DNA of 51,069 nucleotides from Candidatus Brocadiaceae bacterium. Its GTDB lineage: Bacteria; Planctomycetota; Brocadiia; SM23-32. The translations under genes and the position numbers were made by a program. The stretch is from the NCBI GenBank assembly GCA_003551305.1, contig PUMJ01000001.1, positions 1 through 51,069 of the forward strand. The letters run 5' to 3'. Below the pieces are notes generated by a model. The model was given only the letters and a program-made list of their open reading frames with translations. It searched no databases and was not told the DNA's origin. The stretch's first letter is position 1. Every line of letters begins with the position of its first letter. Below, in pieces: positions 21,503-29,560 of the stretch.

Positions 21503-22039
21503 TTATGTGCCCGCCCAGCTGGCGGTCAGCGTCTGTGTGGCGGTGTAGGTGCCGGCATCACCGAGGGTGCCGGCCACGTTGGATGCGCGAACCTGAAGGG
21601 TCACGTCCACGGCGCCGTCACCGGCGACATGCGTAACGGCCGACCCGCCGCTGAGAAATGAGCTATAGACCGTGTAGGCCACGTCAGCGCCACCAGTGGC
21701 GCTGTCACCGTCGCCGTCGTACTTCAGCCCGTACTCGGTGTAAAGCGTCACTCCGCCGGGCTCGGCCAGTTCAGCCGTGTCGGAATTGTTGGCTGTGATG
21801 GTGACGTCACCGTTGGTAAACAGGGTCACCGTCGAACTGCCGCTCACCACATCTGCCTGGGCAGTGATGGTGCCCAGGTCTATGGCGGAGAAATTGCTCT
21901 CCCACTCCATGATCTCGGCGACAGCGACCTCGATGTTGCAGGTGGCTGAGTCGTCCGAGGGTTGGGCGCTCGCCACGTGAGCAACGCCGACGATGCACAC
22001 GACAAGAGTGACGGTGAGACCGACACGTGAGACGGACAT
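21503..22039 (-). CDS. secreted fimbrial-subunit-like protein (paralogue A)
   Basis: A 178-residue, small-residue-rich, acidic exported protein with signal peptide cleavage at VASA-Q. The mature part is rich in Thr, Ser, Ala, Val and Gly in alternating beta-strand patterns and ends TYTATQTLTASWAGT, resembling the terminal strand of spore-coat-U/DUF4402-like subunits. It shares its whole C-terminal half with the paralogue at 18246-18752. It is the first gene of the operon and is therefore likely the most abundant product, as a major subunit would be. AAGGGAG precedes the ATG. Confidence 0.82.
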   Translation of the reverse strand: MSVSRVGLTVTLVVCIVGVAHVASAQPSDDSATCNIEVAVAEIMEWESNFSAIDLGTITAQADVVSGSSTVTLFTNGDVTITANNSDTAELAEPGGVTLYTEYGLKYDGDGDSATGGADVAYTVYSSFLSGGSAVTHVAGDGAVDVTLQVRASNVAGTLGDAGTYTATQTLTASWAGT

Positions 22040-22105
22040 GACTGACTCCCTTCACAGCTATGGTTATGCGAGGGCGTGCATCAACCCCGCGCACTGTCCT
22101 ATGGG

Positions 22106-22157
22106 CGGACCGCGTGTTTTGGGCCGCAAACCGAAAAGAACTGACCCGGGCGGTCCG
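22106..22157 (-). other. leader hairpin before the secretin operon
   Basis: Eight-base arms CGGACCGC (22106-22113) and GCGGTCCG (22150-22157) are perfectly complementary and enclose 36 nt that can pair further (GGG with CCC). It lies in the transcribed leader if the sigma-54-like site at 22182-22197 is used. It matches no riboswitch I can name. It could be mRNA-stabilising or regulatory. Confidence 0.4.
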
Positions 22158-22181
22158 AATCAACCGACGTGTGCAAGCTGA

Positions 22182-22197
22182 AGCAAGAGCCATGCCG
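22182..22197 (-). promoter_or_regulatory. candidate sigma-54 (-24/-12) promoter of the secretin operon
   Basis: On the minus strand CGGCAT-GGCTC-TTGCT keeps GG and GC 10 bp apart and a full TTGCT -12 element, with the same two -24 deviations as the candidate at 11767-11782. It would start transcription near 22170, about 130 nt before the first subunit gene. No good sigma-70 promoter was found in this gap. Confidence 0.4.
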
Positions 22198-22684
22198 CAG
22201 CAAGATCTTTATGTCAGGATATGGTTCGGCCGGACGGATGCCGCGAATTACCGGTGGGCTTCTCCGGGCGTTATTCGGGCTCTTGAGGCCTTTTCAGCGC
22301 CCTTTCGGCCCGGCGGCGAAAGCATTTGCTGGGGGTAGATGCACAAGAAAGACAACCGCCGGGAAAGCGCAAGATCAGGGTGCGCCCAATTATGCGACAC
22401 CCCGGATGGTTACGTCATCGAGGCTGCCAATCCCCGGTCGTGGTGTCCAAACAAGCCAGCCTTGCCCGGCGCACAGAGGACACGAAGCTCGTGCGTAGTG
22501 ACACAGGTGAGGAGGGTCACGACCGCCCGGTACCTACCCGGAAGATGGGGCCGGCACGGGAAGCAGGGAGGCGTCCCGCGGGCGCGGGGTGCCTGGGGGC
22601 GCCGGATGAACCGGGAGGCGGCCGCGGAGGCATAGTCCGGAACCGCCGAGGCGGGAAGATGCCGGGATGATGGCAACGGCCAGC

Positions 22685-22903
22685 TCAATCGCTGGAAAGC
22701 GACTCGAGCCGCTGCCGCTCCTGCATGATCTCCAGCATCACTGCGTTCTGCAGGTAGATGCCGACCAGTGCATTGGATATCGCCTGCAGATAGCGTATCT
22801 GCCGCGTTTCGTGCTCTTCGCGGAATTCGGCGTCAGACATGAATCCACGGGCGTTCTCAAGCCTTTGATAGGCTTCTGCCAGTCGTTCGTCTTGTTCTGC
22901 CAT
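22685..22903 (-). CDS. small helical protein of unknown function
   Basis: A 72-residue, acidic, Glu/Gln/Leu-rich protein without signal or membrane segment, probably mostly helical (ending MQERQRLESLSSD). It starts 33 bp after the phosphoesterase stop, on the same strand, so co-transcription is likely. The ribosome site is weak (GAGAG upstream of ATG at 22903). I do not recognise a family. Amino-acid composition looks protein-like rather than like a chance frame, but coding status is not certain. Confidence 0.55.
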   Translation of the reverse strand: MAEQDERLAEAYQRLENARGFMSDAEFREEHETRQIRYLQAISNALVGIYLQNAVMLEIMQERQRLESLSSD

Positions 22904-22936
22904 TGTCTCTCGCTCGGCTCCCGGGATGAAAAGGGG

Positions 22937-23707
22937 CTACAACCCGACAGTGAGCCGCTCGCCCAGCGTGTCGGGTAGCTCGGGTTCGTCTTTGATCTTC
23001 TGAATCGTCGTGCCGATATCATACGGGACGCGCAGGATGCTCGCCACTTTGCTGACGATACGAAAACTGAGATCCTCATCCTGGATATACCTGAACTTGA
23101 ACCTGACCAAATCAAGGATGGCATAACTTGCCATCCAGTTCCTGTCCCGCGGCTGGCCGACACTGCCGGGGTTCATCACGCGCGCCGTGCGCATCGGCAA
23201 ATGGCTGTGGCCAACGACCAGCATACGGCCGCCGACCTGCTCTGTCAGGGCGGCCGTCGCCTGGCCCGGCAACACATAATCGTTGAGCATCTGCTCGGGC
23301 GTGCCGGGGCAGCCGTGGACGATCGTCAGGCCCTCGACTTCCAGCTTCAGGGGCAGTTCCCGCAGCCACTGCTTGTTTTGGCCGGTCAGAACCCGGTTGG
23401 TCCAGCGGGATGATGCCTTGGCCACGGTATTTTTCCCTTCGAAAATGCGCCGGCACAACTCCCGCTGCTCATCGGGGAACTGCTCATCGCCCGAGTCCAG
23501 GCGGTCGATGTTGGCGCAGGCGAAGTCGTGATTGCCCATAACGGCGGGCACCCCCCGGCTGCGTAGCAACTCACAGCACTCATTGGGATTCGGCCCGTAG
23601 CCGACCACGTCCCCGGCGCAATAGACGTCACAGTCCGAATCCATGTGCTTGAACACCGCCTGCAGGGCTTCGAGGTTTCCGTGGATATCGGATATGATCG
23701 CTATCAT
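22937..23707 (-). CDS. metallophosphoesterase (calcineurin-like)
   Basis: A 256-residue cytoplasmic metal-dependent phosphoesterase. All metal-binding motifs are visible in order: SDIHGN near the N-terminus, GDVVGYGPNP, GNHDFAC, then VHGCPG and VGHSHLPM. About 70 residues follow the last motif, longer than minimal YfcE-type enzymes. Members act on phosphodiesters, nucleotides or phosphoproteins; the substrate is unknown here. The start is fixed by the invariant N-terminus although the ribosome site is poor. A CATAAT -10-like box lies about 45 bp upstream. Confidence 0.92.
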   Translation of the reverse strand: MIAIISDIHGNLEALQAVFKHMDSDCDVYCAGDVVGYGPNPNECCELLRSRGVPAVMGNHDFACANIDRLDSGDEQFPDEQRELCRRIFEGKNTVAKASSRWTNRVLTGQNKQWLRELPLKLEVEGLTIVHGCPGTPEQMLNDYVLPGQATAALTEQVGGRMLVVGHSHLPMRTARVMNPGSVGQPRDRNWMASYAILDLVRFKFRYIQDEDLSFRIVSKVASILRVPYDIGTTIQKIKDEPELPDTLGERLTVGL

Positions 23708-23923
23708 ACTAGGGGCAATCCGCGTTCCAGGGAGCGCCGGGAAACGGCATTATGTTAGCAGAATCCCGGCCGTCACTGCAACCCTGGAGGCGGGCTGGCG
23801 CAGTGCATCTGGATCGATTCTAAGCCGATGCCCTTGGGCTCATCACCGCCGGATCATCGCCCACTGAGGACATGTCGCAGGGTCGGCGCGGCTCAGTGCA
23901 GGAATCAACCATGGGGAGCTATC

Positions 23924-24598
23924 TCAGCCCCGCCGGGCTTTCTGGATGAGTTTGAGAACATGCTCGACGTTGTCCCGCACCCTGCCGTACTGTTCGGCGG
24001 CGACCCATTCTTTGCGAATGAGGCGGCTTCCCATACCGAGGCAGGCCGCCCCGGCCTGGATCCAGCCGTTGACGCTCTCGGCCGTGGCATCCACCCCGCC
24101 CGTGGGCATGATCCGGACCCAGGGCATGGGGCCGAGAACAGACTTGACGAACTTTGGGCCGCCGACCTGGGAGCCGGGGAAGACCTTGACGATCTCCACG
24201 CCCAGTTCCTCGGCCTCTGAGATCTCGCTGGCGCTCCCGCAGCCGGGGGAATAGGCGATGTGACGCCGGTTGCAGAGCCGCCCTATCTCCGCGTTCAGGA
24301 CGGGGCCGACGACGAAATTCGCGCCGCTGTTCACGTAAAGGGCGGCCGTCGGCATGTCTATGACCGAACCGACCCCGAGGATCATCTCCGGGTGTGCCTC
24401 TGCGGCCCAGGCGGCTAGGTCGCTGAAGACCTGCCAGGCGCGGTCGCCGCGGTTGGTGAACTCGAGGATGCGTGAACCACCCCCGGCGACGGCTGTCAAC
24501 ACCTCTTTGGCCACCTCGAGGTCAGCGTTGTAGAAGACCGGCACGAGGCCGGACCGGAGCATCTCGTTCAGAACGGTCAGCCTGTCGAATCGGGCCAT
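23924..24598 (-). CDS. KDPG/KHG aldolase family protein
   Basis: A 224-residue class I aldolase of the 2-keto-3-deoxy-6-phosphogluconate/2-keto-4-hydroxyglutarate family, cleaving 2-keto-3-deoxy (phospho)sugar acids to pyruvate plus an aldehyde. The Schiff-base lysine motif IVKVFPGSQVGG and the phosphate-binding MPTGGV are present, as is the conserved glutamate in ILEFTNRG. I chose the ATG at 24598, which has GGAGGAG upstream. It is the last gene of an SDR-flavoprotein-aldolase operon, so it probably completes breakdown of a sugar acid. Confidence 0.93.
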   Translation of the reverse strand: MARFDRLTVLNEMLRSGLVPVFYNADLEVAKEVLTAVAGGGSRILEFTNRGDRAWQVFSDLAAWAAEAHPEMILGVGSVIDMPTAALYVNSGANFVVGPVLNAEIGRLCNRRHIAYSPGCGSASEISEAEELGVEIVKVFPGSQVGGPKFVKSVLGPMPWVRIMPTGGVDATAESVNGWIQAGAACLGMGSRLIRKEWVAAEQYGRVRDNVEHVLKLIQKARRG

Positions 24599-24636
24599 GG
24601 AAGACTCCTCCACCCGGCGGATGGGCACCGGATGTC

Positions 24637-26706
24637 TCAACCATAGGTGTCGTGCGGGCGGGGGTCGTCGCCGTTCCTGCCGCGGAACAGGCTGCCCTTC
24701 CGGAACTCCGCCCACGTATTCTCGAACCAGTATTCGGCCTGCGGTAGCGGTCGGGGCCTGACGACCTGCAGGCCGAACTCGTCCGCCTCGGGGTCATAGC
24801 CCACGCTCAGGATCTCGTCGCGCAGGTCCTCGTTCTCGGGCCGGAACCGCCACTCGTCGCCGAGGTCCGGATGCGGCAGGATGCCGCCCGGCTCGGCCAC
24901 CAGGTGCGAGCCGCGGGAACCCTCCCCCCGCTCGATGAGCCCGAGCATGGCCTCCAGGAATGCCCTCTGGGCCAGGGCGAGTTCGCGCACCTGCACGGCG
25001 CAGAGATAGCCGTCCTCTGACTGGACGAGGCCGGCCTCGGTGATGCGCGCCCACTGCTCCTCGGCCTCTGAGAGCGCCTGACGCAGGCCATCGGCGGAGC
25101 GCACCATGCCCGCGCGGGCGCTCATGCGGTGTTGAATGCTTCGCTTGACCTCGGCGTTGTCCAGGGCGCCGTCGGGGCGCTCCTTCACGTGGCCCACGAG
25201 CCGCGCGAACCGGCGCACGACGGGCGCGGCGGCTTCGCGAAACTCTTCGAGCGGGTCGGCATCGCCGTAGTAGACGTGCGCTATGCGCTGGGCGGCGCGC
25301 AGGCCGCCGACCTGCCCCGCGTTCAGGGCGGAGCCGCCCGGCCGTTTCACGCCATGAGTGCCCGCCAGTTCGCCGATCACGAACAGGTTAGCGATGCCGG
25401 ACTCCCACCAGCGGTCCACGGCGAAGCCACCGTTACAGTGCTGGCAACAGACGCCGACCTCCAGCGGTTCCTGCCACAGGTTCACGCCCATCTGGTGGTA
25501 GAGGTCAATGCTGGGCTGGTTCATGTGGGCGAGCCGTTCGATGGGCCTGACCTGGTTGGCGCCGGACTTCTCCAGGTAAGTGCGCGCCTCATCGCCGAGG
25601 TCTTCCAGGCGGAACGGCTCCATTCCGTCCGTCGGCACCGGGTTGCGCAGGAAGTCCATGAACACGCGGCGTCCCTTGCCGACCATCTCCTCCTGCACCA
25701 GCACGTCAATGAGCGAGGAGCCGGGCAGTTTCTGCGGGTCGAACGGCCATTGGTAGCCCTTCAGGAAGATGCTGGTGGCCATCTGGCCCATCGAGTCGAA
25801 CCAGGGGTTCAGGAACTCCTGCACGTCCCCCCCGTCGGCATCGGTGCTGTAGTAGCGCGGGATGACCTGCTGGTATGTGCCGGACAGGTTCCAGCGCGGC
25901 TGCAGGGACGCCAGGCCGAACTGCAGTTCGGTCAGGTTCTCGGCGCTGGCGCCGGCCTCCAGCAATGCGGCGTACGGGCCCATCTGCCCTTTGGGATACA
26001 CCGAGATATCGTAGAGTTCACCCGGCCCTCCCCCGGCCACCACCAGGTTTCGGCAGTTGAAGAGGGTGAGCCCGTGGTTCTGGCGGTCTCCCTGGGCCGC
26101 GATGTCGGTGCACAGGGCGCCGCAGGCGCGTTTCCTGGCGCCCGCGCCGGTGGTAATGACGGCCAGCAGGTGGTAGCCGCCCATGATGCGCACCCCGTAG
26201 CGTTTCAGCTGGGCCAGAAGCTTTTGCACCATGAAGCGGCTGGTCCACGGGCCGGCCGAGGTGGCGCGCTGGCTCGGGTCGTGGTCGGTCTTGTAGCCGA
26301 CGTACTCGCCGCGTTCGTTGTGCGGGAAGGGGACGCCCGCCTCCACCAGGTGGAAGAACCCGCGCATGGAATTGACCGCTTCGATGAGGGCCAGGTCGCC
26401 ATGGGCGCAGCCGGCTGCCGTCAGAGTGCGGGCGAACTCGACGGCCGCGTCGCCCTCCACCGCATCAAGGCCGAGCTTGTAGTAGGTCTGTTTATCGGAA
26501 CCCGAGTTGTGAGAAGTGCCGGTGCCGATGCCGTGCGTGATGACAGCGACCTGCTCAGCGGGGTTGCGCACCCCGCACTCCTCCAGTTCGCGAAAAAGCC
26601 GCGCGGCGCAGTTCAGCCCTGCCGCCCCGCTGCCCACTACCACGGTGTTGAGCATATGAACGGGGACGCTCATGCCGTCCAGTTCGAGTTCACCTTGCTG
26701 TGTCAT
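24637..26706 (-). CDS. FAD-dependent oxidoreductase, fumarate reductase flavoprotein-like
   Basis: A 689-residue flavoprotein. The N-terminal dinucleotide motif VVVGSGAAGLNCA binds FAD. A later GELAGTHGVKRPGGSALNAGQVGG matches the end of the FAD domain in fumarate reductase/aspartate oxidase flavoproteins. Immediately before it is a cysteine-histidine patch, CCQHC (residues 420-424), where relatives have a plain glycine-rich stretch. That patch could bind metal or form a redox disulfide. There is no signal peptide. The gene lies between an SDR and a KDPG aldolase (14- and 38-bp gaps), so it probably oxidises or reduces a sugar-acid intermediate. The substrate is unknown. Confidence 0.85.
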   Translation of the reverse strand: MTQQGELELDGMSVPVHMLNTVVVGSGAAGLNCAARLFRELEECGVRNPAEQVAVITHGIGTGTSHNSGSDKQTYYKLGLDAVEGDAAVEFARTLTAAGCAHGDLALIEAVNSMRGFFHLVEAGVPFPHNERGEYVGYKTDHDPSQRATSAGPWTSRFMVQKLLAQLKRYGVRIMGGYHLLAVITTGAGARKRACGALCTDIAAQGDRQNHGLTLFNCRNLVVAGGGPGELYDISVYPKGQMGPYAALLEAGASAENLTELQFGLASLQPRWNLSGTYQQVIPRYYSTDADGGDVQEFLNPWFDSMGQMATSIFLKGYQWPFDPQKLPGSSLIDVLVQEEMVGKGRRVFMDFLRNPVPTDGMEPFRLEDLGDEARTYLEKSGANQVRPIERLAHMNQPSIDLYHQMGVNLWQEPLEVGVCCQHCNGGFAVDRWWESGIANLFVIGELAGTHGVKRPGGSALNAGQVGGLRAAQRIAHVYYGDADPLEEFREAAAPVVRRFARLVGHVKERPDGALDNAEVKRSIQHRMSARAGMVRSADGLRQALSEAEEQWARITEAGLVQSEDGYLCAVQVRELALAQRAFLEAMLGLIERGEGSRGSHLVAEPGGILPHPDLGDEWRFRPENEDLRDEILSVGYDPEADEFGLQVVRPRPLPQAEYWFENTWAEFRKGSLFRGRNGDDPRPHDTYG

Positions 26707-26719
26707 CGCTTGTCGCCTC

Positions 26720-27517
26720 TCAGAGCCTTCTGATTCCGAAGCCGCCGCCGACCTCGATGGCCTGGCCGGTCGAGTAGTCCAGGTCCCCCCGTCCGATGGC
26801 CGAAACCACCCGGGCGACGTCCTCAGGCCGGCCCCAGCGCTTCAGGGGCAGCAGCCCTTCGGCGATCAGCTTGTCGTATTTCCCTTTCACCACGCTGGTC
26901 ATCGGGGTCAGGATGATGCCGGGGCGGACTTCCAGCACGGGAATGCCGTACTCCGCCAGCCGGTCCGCATACAGTTTGACCGCCATGCTGACGCCGGCCT
27001 TGGAGACGCAATATTCGCCGCGGGAGGGGGACGACGTGTATGCCGAGATGGAGCTTATGAACACGATGCGCGGCGTGCCGACCGTCCCGTCCTCCTGCCA
27101 CTGCACCATCCGGCGGGCTGCACGCTGTGTGAGAAAGTACGGGCCCTTCAGGTTTATGCTCATCACGCGGTCGTAGCTCTCCTCGGTGGCCTCCAGGATG
27201 TCCATGCGCTCTTTGGGAGCCACCCCCGCATTGTTGACCAGCAGGTCGAGCCGGGCGAACTCCCCGGCGACGTACTCCACCATTGCCTCCCGGTCACGGG
27301 GCGAGGAGATGTCGGCTTTGAAGACCACCGCCCGGCCGCCGGCCTGCTCGATGGTGCGCTTGACCTCATAGGCGCCCGATGCGGTGTCTTGCGGATCGGC
27401 CACGACGTCGTTGACGACCACGGTGTAGCCGTCCCGCGCCAGTTGCATGGCGATTCCGCGTCCTATGCCCTGGCCGGCCCCCGTCACCAGCGCCACGCAT
27501 TCTTCCGGCTCGCTCAT
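26720..27517 (-). CDS. short-chain dehydrogenase/reductase
   Basis: A 265-residue classical SDR. The cofactor motif is TGAGQGIG, the structural motif NNAG, and the catalytic Ser/Tyr/Lys are in SSISAYTSSPSRGEYCVSK, with YCVSK carrying Tyr and Lys. Length and motifs fit FabG-like sugar or ketoacyl dehydrogenases. I chose the ATG at 27517, which has AAAGGA upstream. It is first in the operon with the flavoprotein and the KDPG aldolase, which favours a sugar or sugar-acid substrate over a fatty-acid one. A promoter lies about 55 bp upstream. Confidence 0.93.
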   Translation of the reverse strand: MSEPEECVALVTGAGQGIGRGIAMQLARDGYTVVVNDVVADPQDTASGAYEVKRTIEQAGGRAVVFKADISSPRDREAMVEYVAGEFARLDLLVNNAGVAPKERMDILEATEESYDRVMSINLKGPYFLTQRAARRMVQWQEDGTVGTPRIVFISSISAYTSSPSRGEYCVSKAGVSMAVKLYADRLAEYGIPVLEVRPGIILTPMTSVVKGKYDKLIAEGLLPLKRWGRPEDVARVVSAIGRGDLDYSTGQAIEVGGGFGIRRL

Positions 27518-27828
27518 GTCGTTGGTCCTTTCGGTCGAGAAATCTGCGGCCCCCGGTCGGCACTGCACGCAACGCCCAATGTAAGAGCCCTGCCGCGGCG
27601 GGTCAAGCAGAGATGCCAAACGGCTCCTTGACGGTCGCCGTTTTCGGCGCCTTTGCCCGATTCGCTTGCATTCAGGCGGCCAGACGGTATTACAAGCAGC
27701 CTGAGCAACCGGGCCGATCGCGGCTGACCGTTGACCGGGGAGTCGCCCTTCGACAAGAATACCGCGTTTCGGCGCTTTCCCGCCGATGGCCGTTCTAACT
27801 TGCCCCTGACCGAACTGAGGAGCAGACC
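27518..27828. other. divergent intergenic region between the SDR operon and the TolC-like gene
   Basis: This 311-bp gap holds the minus-strand promoter listed above. For the plus-strand TolC-like gene, only weak matches are visible (for example TTGACC at 27731-27736 with AAGAAT 18 bp further on). No gene is supported here. Confidence 0.5.
27578..27606 (-). promoter_or_regulatory. sigma-70 promoter of the SDR-flavoprotein-aldolase operon
   Basis: On the minus strand TTGACC (27601-27606), a 17-bp spacer and TACATT (27578-27583) form a fair promoter, giving a leader of about 55 nt before the SDR start. Confidence 0.45.
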
Positions 27829-29457
27829 GTGAGCATTCCGAAATCCCTTGCCCTGACGACGGTATTGACAGCGTGCCTGCTGTGCGCCGGCTGCCGCGCC
27901 CACGGCGGCGTTCCTCATGACCACCGCTCCGGGAACTCGCCGGGGCCCGGCGCTGAAGTCCGGAGGGAACCCTCTTCACTGACACCGCAGCGGCAGACGA
28001 TAGAGGCCGACAGGTCGCTCGAACCCGCCAGACGTTTCTCGGGCGAAGACATTGCTGTTCCCGCCGAACTCACCCTGGAGCAGGCGTTCCTCATGGCGCT
28101 TCAGGCCAACAAGGAGGTGGCCGTGACTTCTGTACGGGTCGGGCAAGACGAGCATCGCATCACCCGGGCCAGGGGCGAGTTTGACCCCACCATCTTCGCC
28201 GAAGCCGTCCGGGGTCGTTCGGAACTCCCTGAAGCCGGCGTGCCCCTCGGCCGGGAGGAAAGCGCCGTCGGCGCCGGGGTTGCGGGCATCCGCAAGCGTT
28301 TTCTGCCCGGCACCGAGGTCGAGCTGTCCGCCACCACGGACTACGAGCGCCGCCTCAGCGGGCCGAGCGTCCTGAACCCACAGTACGACACGGGGGCGCG
28401 CGTGAGCGTCGAGCAGGACTTGCTGCGGGGCTTCGGCGTGGGGGTCAACCGGACGGAGATTGCGGTGGCGCAGAATGACTGGCGCACATCGAAGGAAAGG
28501 CTGCGCAGCAGCACTATCGAGACCCTCTTCGAGGTGGAGCGGGTTTACTGGGACCTCTACTTCGCACGCACGGACCTGCAGGTGCGCGAGAAACAGCTTG
28601 AGCGCGCCCTGACGCTGGTCGAACGGGCCCGCGCTTACGTTGACGTGGGGTTCGCGCCGCCGCTTGACATCACGCGGGCCGAATCCAGCGCCGCCTCCCA
28701 GCGCGTGGCCATCATACAAGCCCGGAACCGTGTACAGACTCTGCGTCACCAGTTGCTCCGCCTGCTCGGCGTCTCGCGGCCCGAGGACTACACGGAGGAA
28801 CTGGCGCTGACCGACGAGCCTTCAGTGATTCCCTTCGAGCAGTCCCTCCAGCAGGCCCTCCGCCTGGCCAAAGAGCATCGGCCCGAGTTGCAGCAAGCCC
28901 ACTTGAGCATCGAGAGCGCCGAGTTGCTGGAGCAGTTTCACGCCAACCGGCGCCTGCCGCGCCTCAGCCTGTTCGGCCAGTACAGCCTGGCCGGGCTGGA
29001 CGACGGGTTCCGCCCCAGCGCGGACCAGGTCAGCGACGGCGACCACGCAAGCTGGCTTGTGGGGTTGCGTTTCGAGCTGCCGATACCCAATCGCACCGCC
29101 CGGTCGGACTACCAGGTGGCGCGGCTGGAGTCCCGCGCACTACGGCTGGAGCGGGACGCCGTCCTGGAGCGGATCACGCGCGAAGTGGCCGACGCCCTGA
29201 CCAACCTGCAGGCGGCGGCGGGACGCGTGGACACCTCCGAAGAGGCGCGCCGGTTGGCCGAGCAGCTGCTGGAGGCGGAGGAGAAGAGCTTCAGCCTGGG
29301 GCGCTCCAACAGCCTGGATGTGCTCAGCGCCCAGGCCGCGCTCGCAACGGCGGAGCGGGACGAGGTCCGCGCACGGGCGGACTACGCCACCGCCCTGGCC
29401 AACCTGCTGCGCGCGAAGGGAACTCTGCTCGGAGTCAAAGGCGTCCGCATGGAGTGA
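27829..29457 (+). CDS. TolC family outer-membrane efflux protein
   Basis: A 542-residue outer-membrane channel of the TolC/OEP family, the exit duct of tripartite efflux or type I secretion. The N-terminal export signal ends in a lipobox-like CAGC (Cys at ~residue 22), so it may be lipidated. Two OEP repeats follow, with the usual long helices (TIETLFEVERVYWDLYFAR; NLQAAAGRVDTSEEARRLAEQ) and the family hallmark SLDVLSAQAALATAE near the C-terminus. The start is GTG at 27829 with GAGGAG upstream. No adaptor or pump gene lies next to it; the MacB-like permease is 27 kb away. Confidence 0.92.
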   Translation: MSIPKSLALTTVLTACLLCAGCRAHGGVPHDHRSGNSPGPGAEVRREPSSLTPQRQTIEADRSLEPARRFSGEDIAVPAELTLEQAFLMALQANKEVAVTSVRVGQDEHRITRARGEFDPTIFAEAVRGRSELPEAGVPLGREESAVGAGVAGIRKRFLPGTEVELSATTDYERRLSGPSVLNPQYDTGARVSVEQDLLRGFGVGVNRTEIAVAQNDWRTSKERLRSSTIETLFEVERVYWDLYFARTDLQVREKQLERALTLVERARAYVDVGFAPPLDITRAESSAASQRVAIIQARNRVQTLRHQLLRLLGVSRPEDYTEELALTDEPSVIPFEQSLQQALRLAKEHRPELQQAHLSIESAELLEQFHANRRLPRLSLFGQYSLAGLDDGFRPSADQVSDGDHASWLVGLRFELPIPNRTARSDYQVARLESRALRLERDAVLERITREVADALTNLQAAAGRVDTSEEARRLAEQLLEAEEKSFSLGRSNSLDVLSAQAALATAERDEVRARADYATALANLLRAKGTLLGVKGVRME

Positions 29458-29560
29458 ACCAACCCCGGCCACGCCCTGAAGCCCGGGATATGCCCCGCAC
29501 CACCGCCCCTGCGGCCATGCCGTCGTATTTCACTCGCTCCCTCGACCGTGCCGCACGCCT

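Larger units (their letters stand above)
22040..22684. other. 645-bp intergenic region
   Basis: No convincing gene is present. The open frames here lack codon bias and ribosome sites. The part near the secretin operon holds the hairpin and sigma-54-like site listed separately. Further out there is an imperfect inverted repeat with arms GACACC (22396-22401) and GGTGTC (22442-22447) and partly pairing inner arms. This could be an RNA element, but it matches no family I can name. Confidence 0.6.

Noticed and set aside
22106..22157. Cyclic di-GMP riboswitch before the secretin operon
   Set aside because: A hairpin and a GCAAA-like string are present, but the conserved core and second stem of the c-di-GMP-I class cannot be lined up on either strand.
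22326..22670. Plus-strand frame of 114 residues in the large gap
   Set aside because: No ribosome site, Arg/Gly/Pro-rich composition and several overlapping frames of similar length suggest chance.
27731..27760. Promoter for the TolC-like gene
   Set aside because: TTGACC with AAGAAT at 18 bp matches only 3 of 6 bases at -10; too weak to list as a feature.
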